DNA of 64,000 nucleotides, from contig JBBREK010000001.1 in assembly GCA_038203025.1 (NCBI GenBank), positions 12,507 to 76,506 on the forward strand, given 5' to 3'. The translations under genes were made by a program, and so were the position numbers. The stretch comes from UBA11346 sp038203025 (GTDB taxonomy: Bacteria > Planctomycetota > UBA11346). Below are positions 1 through 8,328 of the stretch, in pieces. How positions within the stretch are numbered: position 1 is the stretch's first letter; each line of letters starts with the position of its first letter. The notes under the pieces were generated by a model. That model was not told where the DNA came from. It searched no databases and saw only the letters and a program-made list of their open reading frames with translations.

Positions 1-96
1 CGCGGCCAGGGCGGTACCCACCGCCACCGGTGCGAGGGCGGCAGCCAGCGTCTTGGGTCGGGTGGCCATCAGCCAGGCACGCAGCATGCGTGCCAT
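1..96 (-). CDS. MenA/UbiA-family prenyltransferase, N-terminal fragment (runs off window)
   Basis: Only the first 32 codons are present. From the ATG at 96 the reading is MARMLRAWLMATRPKT, followed by an Ala/Val-rich stretch ending VGTALAA. The block RPKTLxAAxxPVxVGTALA is the typical beginning of 1,4-dihydroxy-2-naphthoate polyprenyltransferase (MenA) and related UbiA-type membrane enzymes, which attach the isoprenoid tail in menaquinone synthesis; these proteins are about 300 residues, so some 90% lies outside. The match is to the first transmembrane segment only, so another UbiA-family enzyme is possible. The gene is divergent from the trypsin-like gene, with its start 53 bp from that gene's start. 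Confidence 0.6.
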   Translation of the reverse strand, partial: MARMLRAWLMATRPKTLAAALAPVAVGTALAA

Positions 97-149
97 GCTC
101 TGCGGCCCGGCCGGCCCGCAACTTGCGTGCCCGGCACCGGCTCGCGAGC

Positions 150-743
150 ATGCCAGCCATGCAGCATGACCTGAACCGCATCGCCAACTGCTGCGGTGTG
201 CTCTTCCGCCGGACCTCTGCCGGCATCATCCACCACGCCACGGCCTGGAGCGTCGGCCCAGGCGAATGGGTTTCGGCGTGGCCCGGTGACGAGCCCGAGG
301 ATCCGGTCGACGGCCTGCGCATGATGCTCACCCGTGACGGCAGCGAGCACGCGGTCAGCGGCTGGGAGTACGACGGCGGCATGCTCGGCCTGGTCGGCCC
401 CGACGTCGGTGCCGTGCTGCCGGTGCACCCTGACGGCGCCGCGCTGCACAAGCGCGACCGCCTCTTTGCCCTCGGCTATCCCGACATGATCGACCACCCG
501 TCGATCCGCCTGGCCCGCCGCGAGCTGACCCCCGAGCTGTACTTCCCCTATCTGTGCCCGTGGAGCATGCAGGGCCACCTCTGCCTGTTCACCAGCCAGG
601 ACGGCTTCCTCACCGGCCGCTGCTATCCCGGCATGGCCGGCGCCCCGGTCTTGGCCGAGGACGGCACCGTGGTCGGCGTCCTGCTCGGCGGCGACGCCAG
701 CCCGGACCACCCGCCGCTCAGCCGCTTCCGCCGCCTGGCGTAG
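150..743 (+). CDS. Trypsin-like fold protein lacking the catalytic residues
   Basis: A 197-residue protein from the ATG at 150 (ATG 159 is an alternative; the open frame back to 30 overlaps the divergent MenA start and is not protein-like). Residues 28-44 (HHATAWSVGPGEWVSAW) resemble the strand pair that normally ends in the catalytic His of trypsin/HtrA-type proteases, but no His follows at the expected place. Residues 161-167 (GMAGAPV) sit where GNSGGPV or GMSGSPV carries the catalytic Ser, and here it is Ala163; the following VVGVLLGG strand fits the fold. No signal peptide is visible. This looks like a protease-fold binding protein rather than an enzyme. The fold is inferred from motifs only. 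Confidence 0.6.
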   Translation: MPAMQHDLNRIANCCGVLFRRTSAGIIHHATAWSVGPGEWVSAWPGDEPEDPVDGLRMMLTRDGSEHAVSGWEYDGGMLGLVGPDVGAVLPVHPDGAALHKRDRLFALGYPDMIDHPSIRLARRELTPELYFPYLCPWSMQGHLCLFTSQDGFLTGRCYPGMAGAPVLAEDGTVVGVLLGGDASPDHPPLSRFRRLA

Positions 744-749
744 TCCCCC

Positions 750-794
750 GTAGCACCGGCTTTAGCCGGCCCGGCCGGCGGGCTTCAGCCCGCC
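750..794. repeat. REP-like palindromic element, copy 1
   Basis: A 45-bp element of the form GTAGCACCGGCTTTAGCCGG followed by CCCGGCCGGCGGGCTTCAGCC and CGCC. It contains two adjacent palindromes, CCGGCTTTAGCCGG and GGCGGGCTTCAGCCCGCC. A near-identical copy lies at 49960-50004, and related GGGCTTCAG palindromes at 22375-22434 and 54579-54608. It overlaps the last codons of the glycosyltransferase that ends at 762, so that protein's terminal GGLKPAGRAG is encoded by the repeat. Confidence 0.75.
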
Positions 795-1529
795 GAACAG
801 CTGCATTCCTGTCCATGCGACAGCTGTCCACAGCACATGCAGCACGGTTGCCGGATTCCCCCGCCCATGCCGGCTGGCGAACCAGCGCAGATAGCGCAGC
901 CGCACTGCCAATGGCGGCCGCTGTCCACCGACCGCCCGATGGTGCGCCCGCAGTCCGCTGGCGAAGCGCAGGCGGAAGCCCGCCCGGTGCAGCCGCCAGC
1001 AGAAATCCCGATCCTCGCCCAGGGCATAGCCCGGCATCCGTGCATCGAACCCGCCCACCGCCAGTGCCGCCGCACGCCTGACCGCGAAGCAGCAGCCGAA
1101 CAGCTCGCGCGTCGGACGATCGCAGCGCCGGCTGGTCAGTCGCCGCGCATCGCGCAGGCAACCCAGATGCAGCAGGCGATGCAGCCGCCGCGCCCACCCC
1201 CCGCGTGTCTCGATCACCGGCCCCCAGGCGGCGAACTCCGGCTCAGCCGCTGCAAGCTCCAGGATACGCTGACCGAGATCGGGCGCGACGTCGGTATCGT
1301 CATCAAGAAACAGCACGATCTCCGCGTCGGTCGAGGCCAGCAGCACATTGCGCGCCGCAGGTAGGCCGGCGAGGTCAGGGCGATGCAGGACGCTGACACC
1401 CGGGTGCGAAAACGGTACGGGGGACTGGTCGCAGATGACCAGGAGACCGTGGCAGGATTGCAGCGAGGGCAGGGAGCGTGCCATCTCCTGGTTGCGATTC
1501 TTCGTCGGAATGGCGAAGATGAGACTCAT
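762..1529 (-). CDS. Family 2 (GT-A) glycosyltransferase
   Basis: A 255-residue GT2-type transferase that probably adds one sugar to the lipid-linked repeat unit on the cytoplasmic face. The start MSLIFAIPTKNRN matches the first beta-strand of the GT-A fold, and the FLDDDTD segment at about residues 76-82 is the metal/nucleotide-sugar DxD motif. The ELFGCCFAVRR...GGFD block and the GEDRDFCWRL acceptor-side motif follow. I chose the ATG at 1529 because it overlaps the upstream stop as ATGA, as at most junctions in this operon; the frame runs further upstream but is not protein-like there. Last gene of the operon. Its final codons lie in a REP element. Confidence 0.85.
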   Translation of the reverse strand: MSLIFAIPTKNRNQEMARSLPSLQSCHGLLVICDQSPVPFSHPGVSVLHRPDLAGLPAARNVLLASTDAEIVLFLDDDTDVAPDLGQRILELAAAEPEFAAWGPVIETRGGWARRLHRLLHLGCLRDARRLTSRRCDRPTRELFGCCFAVRRAAALAVGGFDARMPGYALGEDRDFCWRLHRAGFRLRFASGLRAHHRAVGGQRPPLAVRLRYLRWFASRHGRGNPATVLHVLWTAVAWTGMQLFGGLKPAGRAG

Positions 1530-2647
1530 GGGATCATACTGCGGGCAATGCGCAGGTACTCCGGTAGCTTGCAGCTCCAATCCAACCGTGTTTCGGCGAA
1601 GCGGCGGAGCGACTCCGCAGCGTTGGCGGGAAGAGCGGCGGCGAACTCGACGATTGCCGTTGGATCCAGCGCGTCGTCGCCTCCTTGCAGCTGCAGCACC
1701 CCAGGCAGGCCGGTGGGCAGGTCCGGATCATCGTAGGCATAGATGAATGGCAGCCCGCGCGCTGCGTATTCCCTGGACTTTATCGGACAGGCCTGACGCA
1801 ACCCGGCCCTATGCAGGGCCAGGGAGGCGATGCCGAGGTGGGCTTCCGCGAGTGTGCGGTCCAGATCGGCGGGCGTCTGCTGACCCAGATTGGTGACCGA
1901 GTAGTGCGGACCATTTTCGTCTGGCAGGTGGGATCTGCCGGCGATCCGCAGATTGATGCGGTGCGGGCCACGGAAGGAGCGCAGGCCGGTGACGAGGCGG
2001 TCCAGGCCATGCCAAGGAGCTTCGGTGCCGAGCGCCGCCACGATGTCGAGGTCTCCGCCGGCGAAGCGCCGCCGCCCACGGAAAGGTGTCCCGTGGCAGT
2101 CCACCCCATTGCTGCACCACGCCGTCGGCAGGCCAGGAGCAGCACGGGAAAGCGAGGCGCTGATCTCCGGCGTGACGCCGACGGCGCCGGCGATATGCCG
2201 AAGATAGATGGGCAGTAATGCATCGGCGAAGCGGTCCCAGGGTCGGGCTGATGTCGACCCGCGGCGGGCAGCCCGCTCGCTGACCGGGTCGCTGTGATGC
2301 TCGCTGATGATGCGCGTCCCCCACCGTTGCAGGAACCAAGGCAGGGACAGGTCGGCTGTACCGGCGTGACGCAAGATGCAGCGCCGGGTCCCTTGCGGGA
2401 TAGATCCGCCGATCCAGTGGTGTCGCCAGAGCCGCGATCCCAGCAGCCATCCTGGCGAGCCGCCGCACTCCAGCCAGGTGAGGCCAGGACTGGACGGCAG
2501 ATCTGCGCCGCTGACCACGAGGAAGTGTATCGGGCAACCGCTGCGGATGGCGGCCGCGCCCTGCTGGCGCAGCTTGCCTATGATGCCGGGCCACGGGTCT
2601 GGGCGGGGCATCCAGGTCATATGGAGCACCCCATCGGACGTGTTCAT
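1526..2647 (-). CDS. GT-B glycosyltransferase (GT4-like)
   Basis: A 373-residue putative glycosyltransferase of the two-Rossmann (GT-B) type. The C-terminal half has the usual donor-site pattern: LGIASLALHRAGL, then PIKSREYAARGLPFIYAYDD at about residues 285-305, which corresponds to the P-x-K-x-x-E-Y-x-x-x-G-x-P helix of GT4 enzymes. The N-terminal half is poorly conserved and I cannot name an acceptor. Start ATG 2647 overlaps the flippase stop by 4 bp (ATGA), and its own stop overlaps the next start. Part of the glycan operon; sugar specificity unknown. Confidence 0.8.
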   Translation of the reverse strand: MNTSDGVLHMTWMPRPDPWPGIIGKLRQQGAAAIRSGCPIHFLVVSGADLPSSPGLTWLECGGSPGWLLGSRLWRHHWIGGSIPQGTRRCILRHAGTADLSLPWFLQRWGTRIISEHHSDPVSERAARRGSTSARPWDRFADALLPIYLRHIAGAVGVTPEISASLSRAAPGLPTAWCSNGVDCHGTPFRGRRRFAGGDLDIVAALGTEAPWHGLDRLVTGLRSFRGPHRINLRIAGRSHLPDENGPHYSVTNLGQQTPADLDRTLAEAHLGIASLALHRAGLRQACPIKSREYAARGLPFIYAYDDPDLPTGLPGVLQLQGGDDALDPTAIVEFAAALPANAAESLRRFAETRLDWSCKLPEYLRIARSMIP

Positions 2648-4014
2648 CTGGTCTCCCGCACATCACGCCAGAAACGTCTGAGCGCATGCACGCTGGTGAG
2701 GATGACCAGCACGCCAACGCCAGCGCAGGTCGGGAGATTGCTCTTGGCGCAGGTGCAGGCGATGACGCCGGCGGCGATCACCGGCAGGATGGCGGCGTAG
2801 TCGAGCTGGACGGGGCAATATCGCCGGCTGCTACCGGCCACTAGCAACAGTCCACTGGCGGATCCCGCCAGCGTGGCGATGGCTGCGCCCTGCGGACCTA
2901 GCGCCGGCACCAGCAGTGCCGCACACGTGACCGCGCACAGTGCCGAGATGATGGCACACAGGGTTGCGATCCCGGTCCGCTTTGCCAGTTCAAGACCGGG
3001 GAAGCACGCCGCCGCGGCCATCAGGATGGTACTCCAGGCTAGCGGACCGGCGAGATCCAGCGTGGAGCCGTAGCCAGAGTGCAGCATGGAGGTCGGCAGG
3101 TGCGGCAACAGCAGTGCGGTAAGCGAAGCGATGCTGCCGGCGCTGCCGATCAGGCCGGTCAGCATGATGCCGGAGGTCCTGCCTGCGGCCGGCGCCGAAC
3201 CATCCCGGTACAGCAGTGGCGGAAGCACGGTCTGCATCGAAGCGGCAATGATTCCGGCCGGCAGAGCCATCCGCCAAGCGAAGGCATACGCACCCAGTTC
3301 TTCGACCGGCCGGGTGGAGGCTAGAATGGCGCGGTCGCACCATTGGGCTGTCCACCAGGCAAGCGATCCGGGCAGCAGTGGCGCGGCATAGGCGCACATC
3401 TCCATCCACTCGGTGCGTTTCGGCCGGCGCAGGACTGAACAGCCGCTGCCGGCAAGGCCGGTGGCGCCGGCTAGTGCGAAGGCGGCGGTCTGGGCATGGA
3501 GCAGGCCAGCGCCGCCGAGTCCGAGATGTCCCACCAGGATTCCGCAACCAACGAACAGCACAACCCCCTGTACGAGCGCTGTGCGCGACCAGTGGGCATG
3601 CGCGTTCTCGGCACGCAACTGCTGCTGGACCGCTGTGTAAAAGCCGAAGCTGATCGCAGCCGGCAGCGCCTGCCAGGCGAGGTGCGGAGCGTGATGAAGC
3701 AGCACTGCGGCTATTGCCATCGCGCAGAGTGTGCAGGCCGACAGCCAGGGCCAGAACGCCGTGGCGCACAGGGTCTCGCGGCCTGCCGTCGTCTTGCTAC
3801 CAGGCAGTAGGCGCAGCAGTCCCTGTTGGGTCTCCAGGGTCAGAATGGCGGCGCCGGCCTGCAGCAGCAGTGGTAGGAGATCGATCACGCCGAGATCGGC
3901 GGGATCTACCCCTACGGCGATCCAGCCGACTGAACCGAAAGCGAACGCGCGTCCCAGTAGTCGAATGCCGATCTGGCCGGTGCAGGCGCGGAGCGCATCG
4001 TTGACCGTTGTCAT
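2644..4014 (-). CDS. Wzx-type polysaccharide flippase (MATE/PST superfamily)
   Basis: A 456-residue, very hydrophobic protein with about 12 predicted membrane segments, the size and profile of O-antigen/exopolysaccharide flippases that move the undecaprenyl-linked repeat unit across the inner membrane. Visible segments include the N-terminal ALRACTGQIGIRLLGRAFAF helix, LQQGLLRLLPGS-like loops with EAL/ETQQGLLRL, and paired helices through the C-terminus. The reading frame is open to 4263, but the extension is Arg/Pro-rich and antisense-like; the ATG at 4014 gives the usual ATGA overlap with the gene before it. No polymerase (wzy) is found in this operon. Confidence 0.85.
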   Translation of the reverse strand: MTTVNDALRACTGQIGIRLLGRAFAFGSVGWIAVGVDPADLGVIDLLPLLLQAGAAILTLETQQGLLRLLPGSKTTAGRETLCATAFWPWLSACTLCAMAIAAVLLHHAPHLAWQALPAAISFGFYTAVQQQLRAENAHAHWSRTALVQGVVLFVGCGILVGHLGLGGAGLLHAQTAAFALAGATGLAGSGCSVLRRPKRTEWMEMCAYAAPLLPGSLAWWTAQWCDRAILASTRPVEELGAYAFAWRMALPAGIIAASMQTVLPPLLYRDGSAPAAGRTSGIMLTGLIGSAGSIASLTALLLPHLPTSMLHSGYGSTLDLAGPLAWSTILMAAAACFPGLELAKRTGIATLCAIISALCAVTCAALLVPALGPQGAAIATLAGSASGLLLVAGSSRRYCPVQLDYAAILPVIAAGVIACTCAKSNLPTCAGVGVLVILTSVHALRRFWRDVRETR

Positions 4015-5267
4015 AGCGGCGCGTCGTCGAGGAGAGTGGCTGCGATGACCGGTACATGGTCCAATCCCAGGGCAGCGCGACCCCATCTCGTGGCGAGACG
4101 CTGGGCGACTGTGCGAGCCTCCTCTGGATCGAGGCCGTAGCCCCAGGCGTAGCGGAGAGTTGCTGGGTCTGTCAGCCATTGCTGCGGCGGTGCGACGGCG
4201 GCGCGGATGAGTCGGCGCGATACCGCTGCTGCCGACCACTGCGTGTCGGCGAAGGCCTGGCAACGTCGGCCCATGGCACGCAGGGCGGCGAGGTCGTCAA
4301 TGGCGGCGCGGGTAGTGCGTTCCAGATCCGGTGGCAGGCAGTAGTAACCTGGCGGCATCCCCGTCTGCACGAGGTCCCTTCGCGCCTGCTCAGCGTACCA
4401 ACCGGAGACGATGGTTGGTACGCCGAGGGCTGCCGCTTCGCAGCCGAGCCCACCCAAAGGTGCGTCGGCGTGCGTTTCGTCGATGACAAGGTCGGCATCT
4501 GCCAGCGCCTCAAGAACGCGGTGGTTGGTCACACCGATCAGTTCTATCAGCGTGATCTGACGGCCTTCTGCGATCAGGGTGCGGATGATGCGGCGGATTT
4601 CGGCAGAGCCCTTGATTCGCGGTCTGGTGGGTGCGTGGACGATGCGTATGGCAGCGTGGTCGTCCCCGAAGCGACGTTGGATGGCAACCCTCCTGATAGG
4701 GAATCCGATCGCCCAGAACGAGACGAAGCGCCGGCGCATCAGTAGCGCCTGCGGTTGGGTGTTCACCAGGGTTTCGCCGCTCTCCTCTACCTGGCTGAGG
4801 AGTCGCAGCAGCCTCCGGGTCTGCCGCAGCAGACTGCGGTCGCTGACCCCCAGTTCCTTGACCTGGATGCCGTTGAGGAACGGGGGACGGATATCAGATC
4901 CGAGAAAGACGCGGATGATTCGGCAGCCACAAGCGCGTAGGATCATCCCATCGATGCGGACGCTGATAAGGCACGAGAATCCGGTCAGAATGGCCAACCG
5001 ATGGCGCCGCGACACCCAGACCAGCAGCCACAGCGCCAGCGGCGATGTGGCTGCGATGCAGGCCGTGCGGGCGAAGCGGCCACGGCAGTCGCGTCGCAGT
5101 CTGGCGAGCGCACGTGCGAAGCGCTCCATTCGACCCTCCGCTTGGCGGTAGCCCCAGCGTCCACTGCCGAGATCACAGATCGTTGCGGCCAAGCCCAGCT
5201 CGCCGAGGCCCGTCCGGATCGCCGTGAGATAGCCGGCTATCTCCTCGAACCCCAGCAGAATCCGCAT
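4011..5267 (-). CDS. GT-B glycosyltransferase
   Basis: A 418-residue protein. Residues about 205-240 (IRIVHAPTRPRIKGSAEIRR) match the linker and second-domain entry of capsule/teichoic-type GT-B transferases, where a nascent HAPSxxxxKGT motif begins the donor domain. Further on, ADLVIDETHADAPLGGLGCE and AAALGVPTIVSG give the nucleotide-sugar-binding helix with its conserved Glu. Start ATG at 5267, one base after the WbpG-like stop; its stop overlaps the flippase start. Likely adds a sugar to the repeat unit; donor unknown. Confidence 0.8.
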   Translation of the reverse strand: MRILLGFEEIAGYLTAIRTGLGELGLAATICDLGSGRWGYRQAEGRMERFARALARLRRDCRGRFARTACIAATSPLALWLLVWVSRRHRLAILTGFSCLISVRIDGMILRACGCRIIRVFLGSDIRPPFLNGIQVKELGVSDRSLLRQTRRLLRLLSQVEESGETLVNTQPQALLMRRRFVSFWAIGFPIRRVAIQRRFGDDHAAIRIVHAPTRPRIKGSAEIRRIIRTLIAEGRQITLIELIGVTNHRVLEALADADLVIDETHADAPLGGLGCEAAALGVPTIVSGWYAEQARRDLVQTGMPPGYYCLPPDLERTTRAAIDDLAALRAMGRRCQAFADTQWSAAAVSRRLIRAAVAPPQQWLTDPATLRYAWGYGLDPEEARTVAQRLATRWGRAALGLDHVPVIAATLLDDAPL

Positions 5268-5268
5268 G

Positions 5269-6426
5269 TCAGATGTCGGTCCGGCTGGTGTACTTCTCGT
5301 AGAAGCTGCGTGGAACCCGATTGGTCTTGTACATTAGCCAGAAGAAGGGGCGGAGGATCTCGAAGGTCCGCTTGTAGGTCTTGTAATCGCGAAAGGTGCG
5401 GTGCGGCCGTGATACGACGGCTTCCAGGTCGGTATCGGTGAATCCGAAACGCTTCTTGACCAGATTGAGGATCCCCGGATCGCATCGTGGCGGTTCTGAG
5501 AGTTCGGCGAGGGCAGCGCCCCGGCCCAGCTGCCCGCTGCGCACCATGGCTGCGTGGCCATTGATACGCGTGTCGCGCCCGTAGCGATTCCAGATGTACC
5601 ACGTATGGTAGAAGTTGGTGAAGCGGTTCTCCAGGTGGTGTCCGCCGTACCAGGTCCAGCCGAATTCCTCGTGGAGCTGGCGTTTGGCCTCCTCTTTGTC
5701 GTAATCCATCCAGTAGAGTGGACGGACCTTCTGCGCTCGGCTCCACAGCATGAAGCGCATGAAGCGCCCCATCGTCAGGTTTGGGAAGGTGCGCAGGCGA
5801 TGCGACCCGAAGTTGCCATGCCGCGCAACGACGCTGTTGATATAGCGTCCATCCATGTAGATCCAACCCAGTGGCCAGACGCCCTCGGTGCGGAAGCTGT
5901 GCCCTTCGAACTGCCAGCGGATGCCGTGCCGCTCGGCGGCGAGGTACAAGGTGGTTGCCAGACCGATGTCTGTGGGGCATTCGATATCTGGGACGCCCGA
6001 CAGCAGGAAGGCCCGCTGGATGTCGAGCATTTCGGCGTTGTCTGCGACTGTGGTATCGAGGTCGACGTTGAGCTTGCCGACGACCTTGTGAATGTTGGCG
6101 GTCGCCGTGGCTGAGTTCCACGTGTTGTCAAAGTGCACCGCAAGCGGTCGCAGGCCGAGCTGTACGGCCTTCCACAGCAGGTAGGAGCTATCGCACCCGC
6201 CACTGACGCCAACGATGACGTCGTACTTTCGGCCTCGACCGTCGGCGCGGATTCGGTCGGCCAACTGCTGTAGATGCGCGGCCCCGGCCGGGCCGGTGGG
6301 ATATTCCCGGTCCATCGAGTCGGAGAGTCGGCAGTAGTTGCAGACGCCGTGGTCGTCGAACGAGATCGCCGGCGTCGAGGCATCGTACAAGCAGCGGGCG
6401 CATCGCCCATCGTCATGCAGGCTCAT
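5269..6426 (-). CDS. wbpG: N-acetyl sugar amidotransferase (WbpG/PseA family, PP-loop)
   Basis: A 385-residue ATP-pyrophosphatase-type enzyme. It begins with two CxxC pairs (C9/C12 and C29/C32, probably a zinc site) and then the PP-loop VGVSGGCDSS at about residues 72-81, which adenylates the substrate. In the known O-antigen systems (Pseudomonas aeruginosa WbpG with HisH2 and HisF2) this enzyme uses ammonia delivered by HisH/HisF to convert an acetamido group to an acetamidino group. The two partner genes lie immediately upstream with ATGA overlaps, which strongly supports the assignment. Start ATG 6426 is set by that overlap; the frame extends to 6651 within hisF. Confidence 0.9.
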   Translation of the reverse strand: MSLHDDGRCARCLYDASTPAISFDDHGVCNYCRLSDSMDREYPTGPAGAAHLQQLADRIRADGRGRKYDVIVGVSGGCDSSYLLWKAVQLGLRPLAVHFDNTWNSATATANIHKVVGKLNVDLDTTVADNAEMLDIQRAFLLSGVPDIECPTDIGLATTLYLAAERHGIRWQFEGHSFRTEGVWPLGWIYMDGRYINSVVARHGNFGSHRLRTFPNLTMGRFMRFMLWSRAQKVRPLYWMDYDKEEAKRQLHEEFGWTWYGGHHLENRFTNFYHTWYIWNRYGRDTRINGHAAMVRSGQLGRGAALAELSEPPRCDPGILNLVKKRFGFTDTDLEAVVSRPHRTFRDYKTYKRTFEILRPFFWLMYKTNRVPRSFYEKYTSRTDI

Positions 6427-7178
6427 CGACCGGACCCCGGTGGTACGGCGGATTCCGAGGCGATACCCGACGTATCCGGGACATGGATAAGCACCGAGCG
6501 GTTGCCGCCTTGGAAGACTACCATCGACCCCAGTGCAACGGCATTGGCGCCGGCAGCAAAGGCCTGGACCAAGTGGTCGATGGTTCCCGCACCGCCGGAG
6601 GCGATCACGGGAAGATCTGTGCTCGATGCGGCTAGACGCACCAGGTCGCAATCGAAGCCACGCCTGGTGCCGTCGCGTTCAGCCGAGGTGACGAGTAGCT
6701 CGCCGCAACCAGCTGCCGCGGCATGGGCGATGGCCTCCGGGATGCCCACATTGAATTGGGCGACGCAATTCTCGCGTCGCCAAGGTGGGCCACGCCGTAC
6801 CACATCGAGCGACGCGATGACTGCTTGTGATCCCCAGCGCGAGGCGATGGCGCGGACGATCCCGGGATCCTGGCTGAGCAGGGTGCCGACGACCACCTTC
6901 TCGATGCCGCAGGCGAAGACCGCTTCGGCATCTGTCAGGCTGCGGATGCCGCCGCCATAGGCGATCGGCATGAAGCATTCCTGGGCGATCTGCAGTAGCA
7001 AAGCGATGTTGGGGCTATCGCTGCGGATGTCTGTCACCAGTAGTTCGTCGATCTCAAAGTCGTTGAAGATCCGCACCGTGTTGACTGGGTCTCCGACATA
7101 GGACGGGTCCGCGAAGGCGCGCGTCTTGACGAGTCGGCTGTCCATGATCTGCAGGGATGGGATTATTCGCCGACTCAT
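6423..7178 (-). CDS. hisF2: HisF-like (beta/alpha)8 synthase subunit of the amidotransferase (HisF2 type)
   Basis: A 251-residue HisF homologue. HisF barrels receive ammonia from HisH through the barrel core; in O-antigen loci they pass it to WbpG. The family skeleton is clear: IAYGGGIRSLTDAEAVF, KVVVGTLL, ERDGTRRGFD, IASGGAG. Two catalytic positions of true histidine-pathway HisF differ. The usual CLDV block with its general acid/base Asp reads SLQI (residues 7-10), and the usual DRDGT block reads ERDGT. It therefore probably does not make imidazole glycerol phosphate. Start ATG 7178 overlaps the hisH stop. Confidence 0.88.
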   Translation of the reverse strand: MSRRIIPSLQIMDSRLVKTRAFADPSYVGDPVNTVRIFNDFEIDELLVTDIRSDSPNIALLLQIAQECFMPIAYGGGIRSLTDAEAVFACGIEKVVVGTLLSQDPGIVRAIASRWGSQAVIASLDVVRRGPPWRRENCVAQFNVGIPEAIAHAAAAGCGELLVTSAERDGTRRGFDCDLVRLAASSTDLPVIASGGAGTIDHLVQAFAAGANAVALGSMVVFQGGNRSVLIHVPDTSGIASESAVPPGSGR

Positions 7179-7792
7179 GTCGGCTCCCAGGTGGCGAAGC
7201 GGCGGAGGAGTCCCATGCCATGGCGATGGCTCTTCTCGGGATGAAACTGGACGGCAGCGATATTGCCCGTGGAGAACATGGCCATCGGTGAACCGCCATC
7301 GTCGGCCGAGGCGACGCCGAGTGTAGGATCGTCGAGCACGACATGATAGGCATGGCAAAAGTAGAAGCGGTGCGGTCCCGCTTCGGGTGGCAGCAGGGCA
7401 TGGCTGCGCAGCACGGCGATTCCGGCCCAGCCCATGTGCGGCACCCGCAATCGCACAGAGGCATCGGGGATGAGCCTTGCCGACCGACCGCGGACCAGTG
7501 CAAGTCCGGGCAGCACACCTTCCTCGCTGGCCTCGGCGAGGATCTGCATGCCCAGGCAGATGCCCAGCGTCGGGGCTCCGCGCTGGACGGCATCGCGGAT
7601 GCCGTCTGCCAGGCCCGTCGATCCCAACCGTGCCATGACATGATCGAAGGCTCCGACGCCGGGGATGATCAGCCTGTCGGCTCCGGCAATGGCCAGCGGA
7701 TCACTGCTGACCTGGCAGGCGGCGCCGATGTGGTCAAGCATGTTGATGAGGGCGGCGGGATTGCCCGCTCCGTGGTCGACGACGGTGATCAC
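7175..7792 (-). CDS. hisH2: HisH-like glutaminase subunit of the amidotransferase (HisH2 type)
   Basis: A 205-residue class I glutamine amidotransferase, full length for HisH. It hydrolyses glutamine and supplies ammonia to the HisF partner. The oxyanion strand PGVGAF (residues 44-49), nucleophile Cys79 in LGICLGMQ and the His184/Glu186 pair in QFHPEKSH are all intact, so it should be active. The start is GTG at 7792, overlapping the acyltransferase stop (GTGA). The position between an aminotransferase/acyltransferase pair and HisF-WbpG indicates a surface-glycan role rather than histidine synthesis. Confidence 0.9.
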   Translation of the reverse strand: MITVVDHGAGNPAALINMLDHIGAACQVSSDPLAIAGADRLIIPGVGAFDHVMARLGSTGLADGIRDAVQRGAPTLGICLGMQILAEASEEGVLPGLALVRGRSARLIPDASVRLRVPHMGWAGIAVLRSHALLPPEAGPHRFYFCHAYHVVLDDPTLGVASADDGGSPMAMFSTGNIAAVQFHPEKSHRHGMGLLRRFATWEPT

Positions 7793-8328
7793 GGTCGGCC
7801 AACCTGCCGCAGGCGCAGGATCCGCGCGGGGTTGCCAACGGCCACGGCCAGGGCCGGGACGGACTGCGTCACGACAGCGCCGGCGCCGATCTGCGCGCCG
7901 TCACCGATGGTGACGCCCGGCAGGATGATGGCGCCGCAACCGAGGTCGGCACCGTCGCCGATCACGACTGCAGCGAACTGCAGCGGGGCATCGAGGATCA
8001 TCGCATGTCCGCCATCGATGTCGTGGGAGGAGGTCAAGATTTTGACCCCAGATCCGAGGCCGACGCGCCGCCCGATGCGGATTCCGCCTGCGGCATGCAG
8101 ATGGCAGTCGGGGCCGATCCAGGCTCCGTCGCTGATGGTGATGCCCTCCCGCCAGTAGCCGTTGATGCTGGTGCGATGGCCGATGTAGACGCCGGCGCCG
8201 ATGCGGATGCAGGCAGGATTGAACAGCAGGACCCCGGTCTCGATGATCGTTCCGGCGCCCAGTCCCCCTAGTTCTGCGGGACTCCAAGCGCCGTCGCCGT
8301 GACTTTGTGGGACGGCCGGATCAGGCAT
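7789..8328 (-). CDS. Left-handed beta-helix (hexapeptide) acyltransferase
   Basis: A 179-residue protein made mostly of hexapeptide turns (for example ACIRIGAGVYIGHRTSING, ITISDGAWIGPDCHL, VVIGDGADLGCGAIILPGVTIGDGAQIGAGAVV), with the C-terminal VxVGNPARI motif of the WbbJ/CysE/LacA group. It most likely transfers an acetyl group from acetyl-CoA to an amino sugar made by the DegT enzyme encoded just upstream, as WbpD does after WbpE; O-acetylation is the alternative. SSHDIDGGH holds the probable catalytic His. Start ATG 8328 overlaps the aminotransferase stop by 8 bp; a longer frame to 8376 lacks family support. Confidence 0.85.
   Translation of the reverse strand: MPDPAVPQSHGDGAWSPAELGGLGAGTIIETGVLLFNPACIRIGAGVYIGHRTSINGYWREGITISDGAWIGPDCHLHAAGGIRIGRRVGLGSGVKILTSSHDIDGGHAMILDAPLQFAAVVIGDGADLGCGAIILPGVTIGDGAQIGAGAVVTQSVPALAVAVGNPARILRLRQVGRP

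Noticed and set aside
69..710. 213-codon minus-strand frame opposite the trypsin-like gene
   Set aside because: No motifs, and its frame does not match the MenA start at 96.
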